Shown here: piece by piece, positions 35,321-44,580 of the stretch
Numbering within the stretch: the first letter of the stretch is position 1
Layout: the number at the start of each line of letters is the position of its first letter
DNA from: JAIBDK01 sp965261915
GTDB taxonomy: Bacteria > Pseudomonadota > Gammaproteobacteria > Arenicellales > Poriferihabitantaceae
Reading direction: 5' to 3'
Assembly (NCBI GenBank): GCA_965261915.1
Contig: CBDHDW010000013.1
Coordinates: 806,001 to 870,000, forward strand
Length of the DNA: 64,000 nt
Notes under the pieces: model-generated
The model's database searches: none
What the model was told of the DNA's origin: nothing
What the model saw: the letters and a program-made list of their open reading frames with translations, nothing else
Made by a program: the position numbers and the translations under genes

Positions 35321-36394
35321 ATGATTGAGTATTTTGCAGATTATGGTTTATTTCTGGCAAAAGCCATTACCATTGTTGTGGCAATTTTGATCGCAGCCGG
35401 CAACCTGGCTGCGCTGGCGATGCGTCAGAAAAAACAAACTGAAAAACAACTCGAGATAACGCATCTCAACAGGCAATACGAGGAGATGGAGATCACCTTA
35501 TCTGCAGCAACTTTAAGTCCGGCGGCGATGAAGTTGAATATGAAAGCGGAAAAGAAAAAACTCAAGGAAGAAGCCAAGGCCGAGAAAAAAGCCAGTAAGG
35601 GCAAAAAAACCGCAGACAATTCGGCTGCGGAAGCAGCAGCCGGAAAGCGGCTTTTTGTACTTGATTTTGATGGTGATATAAAAGCCACCTGCGTTGAAAG
35701 TATGCGCGAAGAGATCAGTGCAATCCTGACTATTGCAAAACCAACCGATGAGGTTTTGGTACGTCTGGAAAGCGGCGGCGGTACCGTTCACGGATACGGT
35801 TTGGGGGCTTCTCAGTTACAGCGTATTCGAGAACGCGAAATCCCCTTAACCGTTGCGGTGGATAAGGTTGCCGCCAGCGGCGGCTATATGATGGCCTGCG
35901 TTGCGAATAAAATCATAGCCGCACCGTTTTCAATTATTGGTTCCATTGGGGTGTTGGCTCAAATCCCCAATTTAAATAAACTGTTAAAGAAAAATCACAT
36001 CGATTTTGAGCAGTTGTCGGCAGGTGAATACAAACGGACATTAACAATGTTTGGTGAAAACACAGACAAGGGACGAGCAAAAATGCAGCAAGAACTGGAA
36101 GATACGCACCAACTGTTTAAGGAGTTTGTAAAGTCTCAGCGACCCAATCTCGAGATCGATCGTGTGGCGACGGGTGAGCATTGGCTCGGAACTCGTGCTC
36201 TGGAACTTGGATTGGTTGACGAATTAAAAACCAGTGATGACTATTTAATGGCCATGCGTGAAGATGCCGATATTCTCCAGATAGCCTTCTCCGAGAAACA
36301 GAATATTGTCGATAAATTATCCGGGATGCTGTCAAAAGCCATGTTGTTTAAACAGAAAGAAACCCGTGATCTGGAAAAACCGTTGCTGATGTAA
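35321..36394 (+). CDS. sohB: inner-membrane protease SohB (S49 family)
   Basis: This is a signal-peptide-peptidase-like serine protease anchored in the inner membrane by one N-terminal span (FLAKAITIVVAILIAAGNLA). A basic coiled-coil linker (KAEKKKLKEEAKAEKKASKG) leads to the S49 domain. The catalytic Ser is in VAASGGYMMA around residue 186 and the Lys in FGENTDKGRAKM around 250. Length 357 aa is close to E. coli SohB. The start at 35321 is 19 bp after the glnS stop; the longer frame overlapping glnS lacks a membrane-type start. Confidence 0.92.
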   Translation: MIEYFADYGLFLAKAITIVVAILIAAGNLAALAMRQKKQTEKQLEITHLNRQYEEMEITLSAATLSPAAMKLNMKAEKKKLKEEAKAEKKASKGKKTADNSAAEAAAGKRLFVLDFDGDIKATCVESMREEISAILTIAKPTDEVLVRLESGGGTVHGYGLGASQLQRIREREIPLTVAVDKVAASGGYMMACVANKIIAAPFSIIGSIGVLAQIPNLNKLLKKNHIDFEQLSAGEYKRTLTMFGENTDKGRAKMQQELEDTHQLFKEFVKSQRPNLEIDRVATGEHWLGTRALELGLVDELKTSDDYLMAMREDADILQIAFSEKQNIVDKLSGMLSKAMLFKQKETRDLEKPLLM

Positions 36395-36413
36395 CTTCCG
36401 CCACCGCAAGATT

Positions 36414-36932
36414 ATGATTTATACACTTCCGGACAAACCCAGGCCTGAGATATCCAGTTCGAGCTTTGTCGCAGACTCGGCCGACCTCATTGGCTGGGTT
36501 AAAATTTGCGATGAAGCGAGCATTTGGTTTAATGCTGTTCTGCGAGGCGACAATGAAATTATTCAGATCGGCAATCGCGCCAACGTACAGGACTGTAGTG
36601 TGATGCATACTGATCCTGGCTGCCCGTTAATAGTTGAAGATGATGTCACAATTGGCCATAGTACCATGTTGCACGGCTGTCATATCAAACAGGGCAGTCT
36701 CATTGGTATTGGCAGCATAATTCTGAACAATGCTGTTATTGGAGAGCACAGCCTGGTTGGTGCCAATGCGCTTGTAACCGAAAACAAGGTATTTCCGGAT
36801 GGCGTTTTGATACTGGGATCGCCTGCGAAAGTAATACGAGAACTCAATGATGATGAACTGCAGGGCCTGAAGAAATCTGCACAATCTTATGTCAACAAAA
36901 TTCCTCGTTACCGAAAGTTATCGCCAGTATAA
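36414..36932 (+). CDS. gamma-carbonic-anhydrase family protein (YrdA-like)
   Basis: This is a 172-residue left-handed beta-helix protein of the YrdA/CaiE type. Hexapeptide repeats run through the centre; zinc-ligand histidines fit VMHTDPGCP, IGHSTMLHGCHI. The C-terminus has FPDGVLILGSPAKVIREL. Bacterial members are often called carbonic-anhydrase-like, but activity varies. It follows sohB by 19 bp on the same strand and may share its transcript. Confidence 0.9.
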   Translation: MIYTLPDKPRPEISSSSFVADSADLIGWVKICDEASIWFNAVLRGDNEIIQIGNRANVQDCSVMHTDPGCPLIVEDDVTIGHSTMLHGCHIKQGSLIGIGSIILNNAVIGEHSLVGANALVTENKVFPDGVLILGSPAKVIRELNDDELQGLKKSAQSYVNKIPRYRKLSPV

Positions 36933-37015
36933 TGGTCACCGCAAAGTTCAACTTATTTTGCGGTATTCATGGTTAACCTGACGCTATAATTAGATAACTC
37001 CTAAAGATCAATAAA

Positions 37016-38245
37016 ATGACTGAAAGCCAATCACATTCTGATCCAGAATCTTACCGATCCGGCCCTGATGATCGCGGCCATTTTGGGATTTTTGGCGGAC
37101 GTTTTGTCGCAGAAACGCTAATGCCGCTCATTCTTGAGGTTGAAGCAGCCTGGAATAAATACCGAAATGACCCGGAATTTCTCTCTGAGTTAAGGTACTA
37201 CGCTCGAGATTACGTTGGCCGACCCAGCCCACTCTATTTTGCAGAGCGACTCACCGAAGAACTCGGCGGTGCAAAGATTTATTTCAAGCGTGATGAACTC
37301 AACCATACCGGTGCGCATAAGATCAATAATACCCTGGGGCAAATATTGCTCGCCAAACGTATGGACAAAAAACGCATTATTGCTGAAACCGGGGCGGGCC
37401 AGCACGGCGTTGCCACCGCAACGGTATGTGCATTATTTGATTTACCGTGCGTAGTCTATATGGGAGAAACTGATATAAAGCGTCAGGCACCCAATGTTTT
37501 CAGGATGAAACTGTTGGGTGCAGAAATTGTACCGGTAAGCAGTGGCACGGGTACTCTGAAAGATGCAATGAACGATGCATTAAGGGACTGGGTTGCCAAC
37601 GTTGAAGATACGTTTTATATCATCGGCACCGCAGCAGGTCCGCACCCCTATCCAGAGATGGTAAGAGATTTTCAGTGTGTTATCGGGGATGAGGCGAAAC
37701 AGCAACTACTGGAACGGGAAGGGAGATTGCCTGACACAATACTGGCATGTATCGGCGGGGGATCTAATGCGATTGGATTATTTCACCCATTCCTCGACGA
37801 TGAAACTGTCAACATCATTGGCGTTGAAGCCGCAGGCCTGGGCATCGATACCGATAAACATGCGGCATCGCTTAGCGGCGGTCAGCCTGGTGTATTACAC
37901 GGTAACCGAACCTATCTGCTACAAACAGATGATGGACAAATTTATGATGCACATTCGATTTCCGCTGGACTGGACTACCCGGGTATTGGACCCGAGCATT
38001 CCTGGTTACATGAGATCGGACGTGTTGAATATGTTTCCGTTACAGACAGCGAGGCACTAGAAGCTTTCAAGTTATGCTGTCGAACCGAAGGCATTATCCC
38101 GGCACTCGAACCTGCCCATGCGCTGGCCCATGCTGCGAAAATTGCGCCTACAATGGGTAAAGACCAAATTATTATTATGAATCTTTGCGGTCGGGGAGAT
38201 AAAGACGTATTTACCGTTGCTGAAGCGTTGGGAGAAAAAATATGA
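37016..38245 (+). CDS. trpB: tryptophan synthase beta subunit
   Basis: This enzyme makes tryptophan from indole and serine with pyridoxal phosphate. The 409-residue protein has the PLP lysine in ELNHTGAHKINNTLG, AETGAGQHGVATATV, the phosphate loop IGGGSNAIGLFHPF, and IIMNLCGRGDKDV at the C-terminus. It overlaps trpA by four bases (ATGA), so translation is coupled. The usual upstream partner trpF is absent here. Confidence 0.97.
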   Translation: MTESQSHSDPESYRSGPDDRGHFGIFGGRFVAETLMPLILEVEAAWNKYRNDPEFLSELRYYARDYVGRPSPLYFAERLTEELGGAKIYFKRDELNHTGAHKINNTLGQILLAKRMDKKRIIAETGAGQHGVATATVCALFDLPCVVYMGETDIKRQAPNVFRMKLLGAEIVPVSSGTGTLKDAMNDALRDWVANVEDTFYIIGTAAGPHPYPEMVRDFQCVIGDEAKQQLLEREGRLPDTILACIGGGSNAIGLFHPFLDDETVNIIGVEAAGLGIDTDKHAASLSGGQPGVLHGNRTYLLQTDDGQIYDAHSISAGLDYPGIGPEHSWLHEIGRVEYVSVTDSEALEAFKLCCRTEGIIPALEPAHALAHAAKIAPTMGKDQIIIMNLCGRGDKDVFTVAEALGEKI

Positions 38246-39054
38246 CGCAAAGAATCGAAAACCGTTTCCAGAAACTCAAATCTGAAGGCCGATCTGGCCT
38301 CGTAACGTTTACCACTGCGGGTGACCCGGACCAGCAAACAGCCCAATTAATTCTAAACGGCCTTCCCGAAGCCGGGGCAGATATTATCGAACTGGGAATG
38401 CCATTCTCAGATCCAATGGCCGATGGGCGCGCCATTCAGCTGGCAAATTTACGCGCCCTGGATAGCGGTATGACTTTACGTAAAACTCTGGATATGGTGG
38501 AGGAGTTTCGTAAGAAAGACGACGAAACACCCATCGTATTGATGGGTTATTACAATCCCATCCACTATTATGGCGTTCAGCAGTTTCTCGACGATGCTAT
38601 TTCTGTCGGTGTTGATGGATTGATCATCGTGGATCTTCCCCCAGAAGAAGATGATGAATTGTGTCACCCTTGCTTAACATCCGGATTGAACTGGATACGT
38701 CTAACCACCCCGACGAGCGATGCCGACAGACTCGCCACCGTTCTGAAAAACAGTTCCGGTTTTGTATATCACGTATCTATCGCAGGAATTACCGGAACCG
38801 GATCTGCTGATGCCGCTGATATTGAAGCCGCAATTGACAGAATCAGAAGCCAGACAGCGTTACCGATCGCCGTAGGGTTTGGAATCAAAACTCCCGATCA
38901 AGTGCGGCAGACCGTTGCGGTAGCCGATGCAGCGGTGGTAGGTTCCGCACTGGTCAATGTAATAAAAGAAGGGCTGGAAAGCGATATCGCCAAATCTGAA
39001 ATCGTGAAAAATCTACACCAACTGGTGACCGATCTCGCCGCCGCTACACGGTAA
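38242..39054 (+). CDS. trpA: tryptophan synthase alpha subunit
   Basis: This subunit cleaves indole-3-glycerol phosphate and channels indole to TrpB. The 270-residue TIM barrel has LVTFTTAGDPDQQ, the catalytic Glu in IIELGMPFSDPMADG, PIVLMGYYNPIHYYG with DLPPEED carrying the catalytic Asp, and AVGFGIKTPDQV for phosphate binding. It is the second gene of the trpBA pair and is followed by a hairpin facing the convergent fimV gene. Confidence 0.97.
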   Translation: MTQRIENRFQKLKSEGRSGLVTFTTAGDPDQQTAQLILNGLPEAGADIIELGMPFSDPMADGRAIQLANLRALDSGMTLRKTLDMVEEFRKKDDETPIVLMGYYNPIHYYGVQQFLDDAISVGVDGLIIVDLPPEEDDELCHPCLTSGLNWIRLTTPTSDADRLATVLKNSSGFVYHVSIAGITGTGSADAADIEAAIDRIRSQTALPIAVGFGIKTPDQVRQTVAVADAAVVGSALVNVIKEGLESDIAKSEIVKNLHQLVTDLAAATR

Positions 39055-39055
39055 C

Positions 39056-39080
39056 TTATCCCGAACTGGGATAAAGTTTT
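39056..39080 (+). terminator. hairpin between convergent trpA and fimV
   Basis: Stem ttatccc / gggataa with a 5-base loop, followed by AGTTTT. It starts two bases after the trpA stop. A moderate intrinsic terminator. Confidence 0.6.
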
Positions 39081-39144
39081 ACCAAAGCATTGATAATAGC
39101 CGTATTACCTGGGGTAGTTCGGATTTAATCCGGGATCCATTGAT

Positions 39145-42100
39145 TTAGTCGACGAGTTCTTTAACCAGCTTCTCCGCTTTAGCCTTCTGCTCATCACTAC
39201 CTTCGTTGATAACTTCTTCGATAAAACCTTTAGCAATATCTTTTTCGCCTAATTCCAGGTAAGCCTTAGCCAGTTCAAGCGCTGTTTCGGACTCATGATA
39301 GGGTTCCATCTTACTGATCGATTGCTCACTGAGTCCGCTTAAATAGGAGTCTTCCTTTCCATCATCATCGATGGCTACTTCGGGTTCAGTTTGTGACTCA
39401 GTATCGGCTTCTACCTGGACACTCGATTGCGAAATTTCGTCGACCTCTTCTATTTCGACCCCAGCACTTACCATGATCATTTCCTCATCGGAAACTTCAG
39501 CGACGGCCTCTTCTTGCTGGCGCTTCTCATTTTCAATTTCTGCCATCGCATTGGCTAATTCTGACGATACATCGAGATCCGGTTCTCCATCTCCTCCCAA
39601 ATCAAATTCTATTGTCCCATCCTCTTCTTCATTGGGGGGATCGAACGCCAGGGTATCGTCTGACTGCTGAACGCTTTCCATTTCTGAAACTGCTTCCATT
39701 CCCTCGTCAGCCTCTGCTGCTTTGTCTTCGAGCTCTTTTGCTTCTGCCACGGTGATAATCTGGCTCAGGGTTGGTACATCCAAACCCAAATCTGGAGAAA
39801 CATCATCGTCCGCATCCAACTCCAAATCATCCACTTCAAGTGCCTTAATAACGAAATCATCAGATTGACCGCTACCAAAATCAAGCTCATCAAGCTCTAT
39901 ATCTGCAAATACCGAACTTCCAATGGGCGGTGCAATTCCGCTTTCTTCATTTTCGACTTCGGTGGTCGTTTGCAAATCCATTGGAGCGGTATCCAATTCA
40001 ATTTCCTGGGTTTCTGACAAAACCTGTAATTCGGAAGTTTCATTGTAAAGGTCATTATCCGGGCTGACTTCACGTCCCATAGCGACAACTTTGCTCCAAA
40101 CCGGGTGATGTTTGGCGCCAATGCGACTTCGCAAATTTGAAGCTAATGCGTCAAAAGCAACCCGTTCATCCTGTTTGTGATATATCTCGAGTAGTTTCTC
40201 TGCCAGATCAAGCCGTTCCGGGTTCGCGCTATAGGCTTCCTTCAACACCTGAATTGCCTGTTCGTCCCGGTCGTATGCCAAATAAACATCCGCTTCGGCT
40301 AACGGATCGACACCCGCCTGAACCATTTCGTTTTCTTCTTCGGCGACACCGGCTATGCCTTCCTCGCTGAGATAGGACATACCGCCACCGATAGTGAGCT
40401 CAAAACCACTGTCGCGACTGGCCAGATCGATGCCTGATGCAGCACTAATTTGCCTGAATGAATCTGCGGAGGTGTTCGCTGAAATTTGCTCACTCTCGAT
40501 ATCCAGCATGCTTTCCTCCAACTCCTGCTGGGATTTTCTTCTTCTATAAAAGAACAATCCGCCGATGATGGCAATCAATGCGGCAAGTATTTTTAAAGCA
40601 TAATCAGAAATTGAAGCAAAAATATTCGCCAGATCGGACATAATACCCGAGTTGACCACGGTGCGCGTGTTCTGGTTCTTTGCTTCACTATTGTTACTTT
40701 CCGCAGCGTTATTGTTCTGCTTGTTAGCTGCTGTTTTCTCTGCCTTTGCCTGGTCATTATTGTTAGAAGCAGCAGTAGCGGATTCTGTAGTTGTTGAATC
40801 TGACTGTGATGCTGCGGTTGCATCGCTGCTTTGCGATTCCGATGCCTCGGAGTCAGTTGAGGAAATAGAACCACTATCCTCCGTATCTATAACACCTGAT
40901 TCTCCACCTTCATCCACCTGCCCAGTATTATCCACCGCACCAATAGTTTCTTCATCCTGATCCGAATCCGCGGTTTCCTCCATTACAATCGTAGCGACTG
41001 CTTCTTCGCTAATTTCTTCTGGCTGTGCATTACCGGAGTCAGTATCTGTGTCAGCCGTTTCAGATTCGGCAGCATACTGCTGGCTGGCCGCCAGATTGGT
41101 ATCTTCTATCTCAATCAGTCTTGAAACACGCTCAACCTGGGCCTGAATATCTTTTAAACGCCGTTTAACTTCTTCATTCTCAACTCCGGATGCCAATAAA
41201 CTCTCGTCCAACTCGGCGAGTTGGGCTTTAAGTGCGGCAACCTGCGCATCGTCTCCCTGCTGCCCTTCAATCGCCTCCGCAATTTCCTCATCGGATGATT
41301 CCTGTCCAATATTCAACCGTGCGGCATCCTCACTATCCTCATCGCTCAATGATTCAGGGGTAATACTGACATCTGGTTGGCTTAAATCCAGGCTTTCTTG
41401 GTCAGACTCGTCGGCAGACTCATCGGCAGAAGAAATTACCTCGGACGAATCTGCTTCCGGCTCAGTTGAGTCCTGTTGAGTTACCGATTCCGCAGTCATA
41501 TCTGTAGAAGGTGATTCGTCTGGGGTATAGCCAATATCCGCCAGATACTGATTATACGCCGCGACCTGAGAGTTAAAATTCTGACGTGCAACGTTGGCTT
41601 CTATCTGCTTCATACTACCAACGGTTGGAACTTTCAGGGTCACACCCGCTTTCAGGCGGTTCATATTGTTATCAACAAACGCATTTGGGTTGGCTTCGAG
41701 TAACGCACTCAAAGCCTGATATATTGAAACTGAATCCGGTAAGCTCAGTCGATTTACGATGCCAGAAAGGGTGTCACCCCTAACGACAGCAACCGATGAA
41801 TCAATTTCTCCCGAATAGGAAGCCGACTGGGAAGTGGTTTGAGTAGAAGAGGCGGTGGGAGTTGAATCTGTCTGGGAAGTTGATGTTGTCGATGTTTCTG
41901 ATTCATCCAACGACTCACTTACGATCGTCGGGACTTCAACCACCGACGCAGCATCGCCGCTATAGAGCGGCGGATCAAGCAATGCCGTGTACTCGCGTAT
42001 TACTTTACCACCGGACCAATTCGTTGCGATTAAAAAATGCAGAAACGTTTCAGTAACGGGAAATTCAGAGGAAATATTGACAAAATACTGACCGGACAGC

Positions 42101-42372
42101 CCTTCGATAATTTCAAAATTTAAATTCACTGCATTTTCGGGAAATCGAACACCGGCTCTTGCGAAATCGGCGCGAGACGCAAAACCGACTTCCATAGTTC
42201 CAATTTCCGCTGGGCTGGCCGATATCAATTCAACATCGATATCCAGCGGTTCGCCCAGTTTAGAATTTACACTGATACTTCCGAAGCCAACAGCTAACGC
42301 CAGTAATGGCATTAGTAACAGCCCCAGAAATGATTCCCCCAAAAGTAAAATTACAATTTTTATTCTCGACAT
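39145..42372 (-). CDS. fimV: polar scaffold/peptidoglycan-binding protein FimV
   Basis: FimV is a large inner-membrane hub that organises polar structures such as type IV pili. The 1075-residue protein has a signal or anchor segment (GLLLMPLLALAVGFG), a conserved N-terminal domain (VNSKLGEPLDIDVELISASP), and a LysM-type domain around residues 195-255 (VVRGDTLSGIVNRLS). A Ser/Thr/Glu-rich linker with coiled coil follows, then a membrane span near 590-612 (LKILAALIAIIGGLFFYRRR). The acidic cytoplasmic part ends in a TPR-like FimV C-terminal domain (ALELAKAYLELGEKDIAKGF). It lies downstream of leuCD on the same strand. Confidence 0.93.
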   Translation of the reverse strand: MSRIKIVILLLGESFLGLLLMPLLALAVGFGSISVNSKLGEPLDIDVELISASPAEIGTMEVGFASRADFARAGVRFPENAVNLNFEIIEGLSGQYFVNISSEFPVTETFLHFLIATNWSGGKVIREYTALLDPPLYSGDAASVVEVPTIVSESLDESETSTTSTSQTDSTPTASSTQTTSQSASYSGEIDSSVAVVRGDTLSGIVNRLSLPDSVSIYQALSALLEANPNAFVDNNMNRLKAGVTLKVPTVGSMKQIEANVARQNFNSQVAAYNQYLADIGYTPDESPSTDMTAESVTQQDSTEPEADSSEVISSADESADESDQESLDLSQPDVSITPESLSDEDSEDAARLNIGQESSDEEIAEAIEGQQGDDAQVAALKAQLAELDESLLASGVENEEVKRRLKDIQAQVERVSRLIEIEDTNLAASQQYAAESETADTDTDSGNAQPEEISEEAVATIVMEETADSDQDEETIGAVDNTGQVDEGGESGVIDTEDSGSISSTDSEASESQSSDATAASQSDSTTTESATAASNNNDQAKAEKTAANKQNNNAAESNNSEAKNQNTRTVVNSGIMSDLANIFASISDYALKILAALIAIIGGLFFYRRRKSQQELEESMLDIESEQISANTSADSFRQISAASGIDLASRDSGFELTIGGGMSYLSEEGIAGVAEEENEMVQAGVDPLAEADVYLAYDRDEQAIQVLKEAYSANPERLDLAEKLLEIYHKQDERVAFDALASNLRSRIGAKHHPVWSKVVAMGREVSPDNDLYNETSELQVLSETQEIELDTAPMDLQTTTEVENEESGIAPPIGSSVFADIELDELDFGSGQSDDFVIKALEVDDLELDADDDVSPDLGLDVPTLSQIITVAEAKELEDKAAEADEGMEAVSEMESVQQSDDTLAFDPPNEEEDGTIEFDLGGDGEPDLDVSSELANAMAEIENEKRQQEEAVAEVSDEEMIMVSAGVEIEEVDEISQSSVQVEADTESQTEPEVAIDDDGKEDSYLSGLSEQSISKMEPYHESETALELAKAYLELGEKDIAKGFIEEVINEGSDEQKAKAEKLVKELVD

Positions 42373-42464
42373 ATATTTTTTTACAATTTGTACCAGGCCA
42401 AAAATTACCTAACAACAAAAGGCCCCACAGTTTTGCATCGCCTTAGCAATCTAAACCAGCTAAA

Positions 42465-43103
42465 CTAGCCAAATAACCATGGCACCTCGTTCGCTCGACG
42501 TGCTTCATACGCTTTGATCAAATCAGCCTTTTCCAACGTCAAACCGATATCGTCAAGACCATTGATCAAAGCCTGCTTTCGAAATGAATCCACTTCAAAT
42601 TCGAGAACCGTGCCATCGGCCAACGTGACCGCTTGCTCAGGCAGATCCACTTTGAGTTCAAATCCCGGTTGATTTTCAACCTTCTTGAACAAATCTTCCA
42701 CTACTCTATCATTAAAAACAATGGGTAATATACTATTTTTGAAGCAATTATTGAAAAAAATGTCGGCATAGCTCGGCGCAATAATACAGCGAAACCCGTA
42801 GTCAAGCAGCGCCCATGGAGCATGTTCGCGCGAAGAACCACAACCGAAGTTCTCTCTGGTTAACAAGATTGTGGCGTCAGAATATGCCTCAGAGTTCAAA
42901 ATAAAATCGGTATTTATCGGTCTTGTGCTGTTATCCATACCTGGTTCGCCATGATCGAGATAACGCCACTCATCAAACAGGTTAGGGCCAAATCCACTTC
43001 TTTTGATCGATTTCAGGAACTGTTTCGGGATGATTGCGTCTGTATCGATATTCGCTCGATCCAGCGGCATCACCTTACCTTCAAATTGAATAAATTTTTC
43101 CAT
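42465..43103 (-). CDS. leuD: isopropylmalate isomerase small subunit
   Basis: This subunit pairs with LeuC to isomerise 2- and 3-isopropylmalate in leucine synthesis. The start at 43103 gives MEKFIQFEGKVMPLDRANID and lies one base past the leuC stop; the longer frame overlaps leuC and is not used. Typical segments are IDTDAIIPKQFLKSI, GCGSSREHAPWAL and FFNNCFKNSILPI. The length is 212 aa, as usual for the family. Confidence 0.96.
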   Translation of the reverse strand: MEKFIQFEGKVMPLDRANIDTDAIIPKQFLKSIKRSGFGPNLFDEWRYLDHGEPGMDNSTRPINTDFILNSEAYSDATILLTRENFGCGSSREHAPWALLDYGFRCIIAPSYADIFFNNCFKNSILPIVFNDRVVEDLFKKVENQPGFELKVDLPEQAVTLADGTVLEFEVDSFRKQALINGLDDIGLTLEKADLIKAYEARRANEVPWLFG

Positions 43104-43104
43104 T

Positions 43105-44508
43105 TTACAACCTCGCTGGATCTGTGAAATGCCCGGCAATGGCAGCCGCGGCTGCCATTGCCGGAGAGACCAGGTGAGTTCGACCACCCTGCCCCTGCCT
43201 GCCTTCGAAGTTTCGATTAGACGTAGAGGCACAACGTTCACCTGGTTTCAGTTGATCCGAGTTCATTGCCAGACACATGGAGCATCCGGGATTGCGCCAT
43301 TCAAAACCGGCATCAATAAAAACCTGATGCAAGCCTTCTGATTCTGCCTGGCGTTTAACCAGCCCAGAGCCCGGAACAACCAGCGCCTGTTTAATGGTAT
43401 TGGAAACCTGCCGACCGCTGGCCACTTTCGCCGCTTCGCGCAAATCTTCGATTCGGCCATTGGTGCAGGATCCGATAAAAACCAGATCAAGGTCAATTTC
43501 CTGCATCGGTGTACCCGCTTCCAATCCCATATAGGCAAGTGCGTTTTCAATTCCTTCTCGTTTAACCGGGTCAGCCTCATCATCGGGGTTTGGTACGACA
43601 CCATCGATACTTACCACCATTTCCGGGGAAGTACCCCATGTTACCTGAGGGATGATACTGCCGCCGTCGATGACAATCTCGGAATCAAAAATCGCGTCCT
43701 CGTCGCTGTGCAGTGTTTTCCACGACTCCGCCGCCAGATTCCACATTTCGCCTTTTGGAGAATACGGCCGTCCTTCGAAATAATCGACAGTGGTATCGTC
43801 CACCGCAATCATCCCGGCGCGCGCACCCGCTTCAATGGTCATGTTACAAACCGTCATTCTGCCTTCCATTGACAGCGCTTCAACCACCGGTCCTGCGAAC
43901 TCAATAGCGTAACCCGTACCGCCGGCAGTGCCGATCTCTCCAATGATTCGTAACACCAGGTCTTTCGCAGTAACCCCAGGGGAAAGTTCACCATCCACCC
44001 AGATTCTCATATTCTTTGATTTTTGCGAGATAAGGCACTGCGTCGCCATTACATGCTCAACTTCAGATGTTCCGATACCGAAAGCCAGAGCACCAAAAGC
44101 GCCGTGGGTTGACGTATGGGAATCACCGCAAACGATGGTCATTCCGGGAAGGGTCGCACCCTGTTCCGGGCCAATAACATGGACGATCCCCTGTCTCGGA
44201 TCCGACATACTGAATTCGGTTATCCCAAAGTGATTGCAGTTCTGATCAAGTGTCTGTATTTGAAGCCGGGAGACGGGATCGTCAACCTCGGAGCTGTCCA
44301 CAGTAGTGGGCACATTGTGATCGGGAACGGCGAGCATTGAAGCGGATTTCCAGGGTTTTCTACCCGAGATATGCAAGCCTTCAAAAGCCTGGGGCGATGT
44401 CACTTCATGCACAAGGTGGCGGTCAATATAGATCAGCGATGTGCCATTCGGATCTTGCTCAACGAGATGCTGGTTCCACAGCTTATCGTACAGTGTTTGG
44501 GCGCTCAT
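43105..44508 (-). CDS. leuC: isopropylmalate isomerase large subunit
   Basis: This is the 467-residue aconitase-family catalytic subunit that binds a 4Fe-4S cluster. Markers are ATLPGMTIVCGDSHTSTHGAF-like residues in the substrate loop, VFIGSCTNGRIEDLR with one cluster Cys, and GCSMCLAMN with two more. It is followed immediately by leuD. The upstream region is only 72 bp before an IS1380 element, so its promoter region may have been altered. Confidence 0.97.
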   Translation of the reverse strand: MSAQTLYDKLWNQHLVEQDPNGTSLIYIDRHLVHEVTSPQAFEGLHISGRKPWKSASMLAVPDHNVPTTVDSSEVDDPVSRLQIQTLDQNCNHFGITEFSMSDPRQGIVHVIGPEQGATLPGMTIVCGDSHTSTHGAFGALAFGIGTSEVEHVMATQCLISQKSKNMRIWVDGELSPGVTAKDLVLRIIGEIGTAGGTGYAIEFAGPVVEALSMEGRMTVCNMTIEAGARAGMIAVDDTTVDYFEGRPYSPKGEMWNLAAESWKTLHSDEDAIFDSEIVIDGGSIIPQVTWGTSPEMVVSIDGVVPNPDDEADPVKREGIENALAYMGLEAGTPMQEIDLDLVFIGSCTNGRIEDLREAAKVASGRQVSNTIKQALVVPGSGLVKRQAESEGLHQVFIDAGFEWRNPGCSMCLAMNSDQLKPGERCASTSNRNFEGRQGQGGRTHLVSPAMAAAAAIAGHFTDPARL

Positions 44509-44580
44509 AACATTTCCAGCTAAAATTAGGGGAACGGATTATTTTATCATAATATCAATTCTTTCAAGCGCAGCGGTGTT

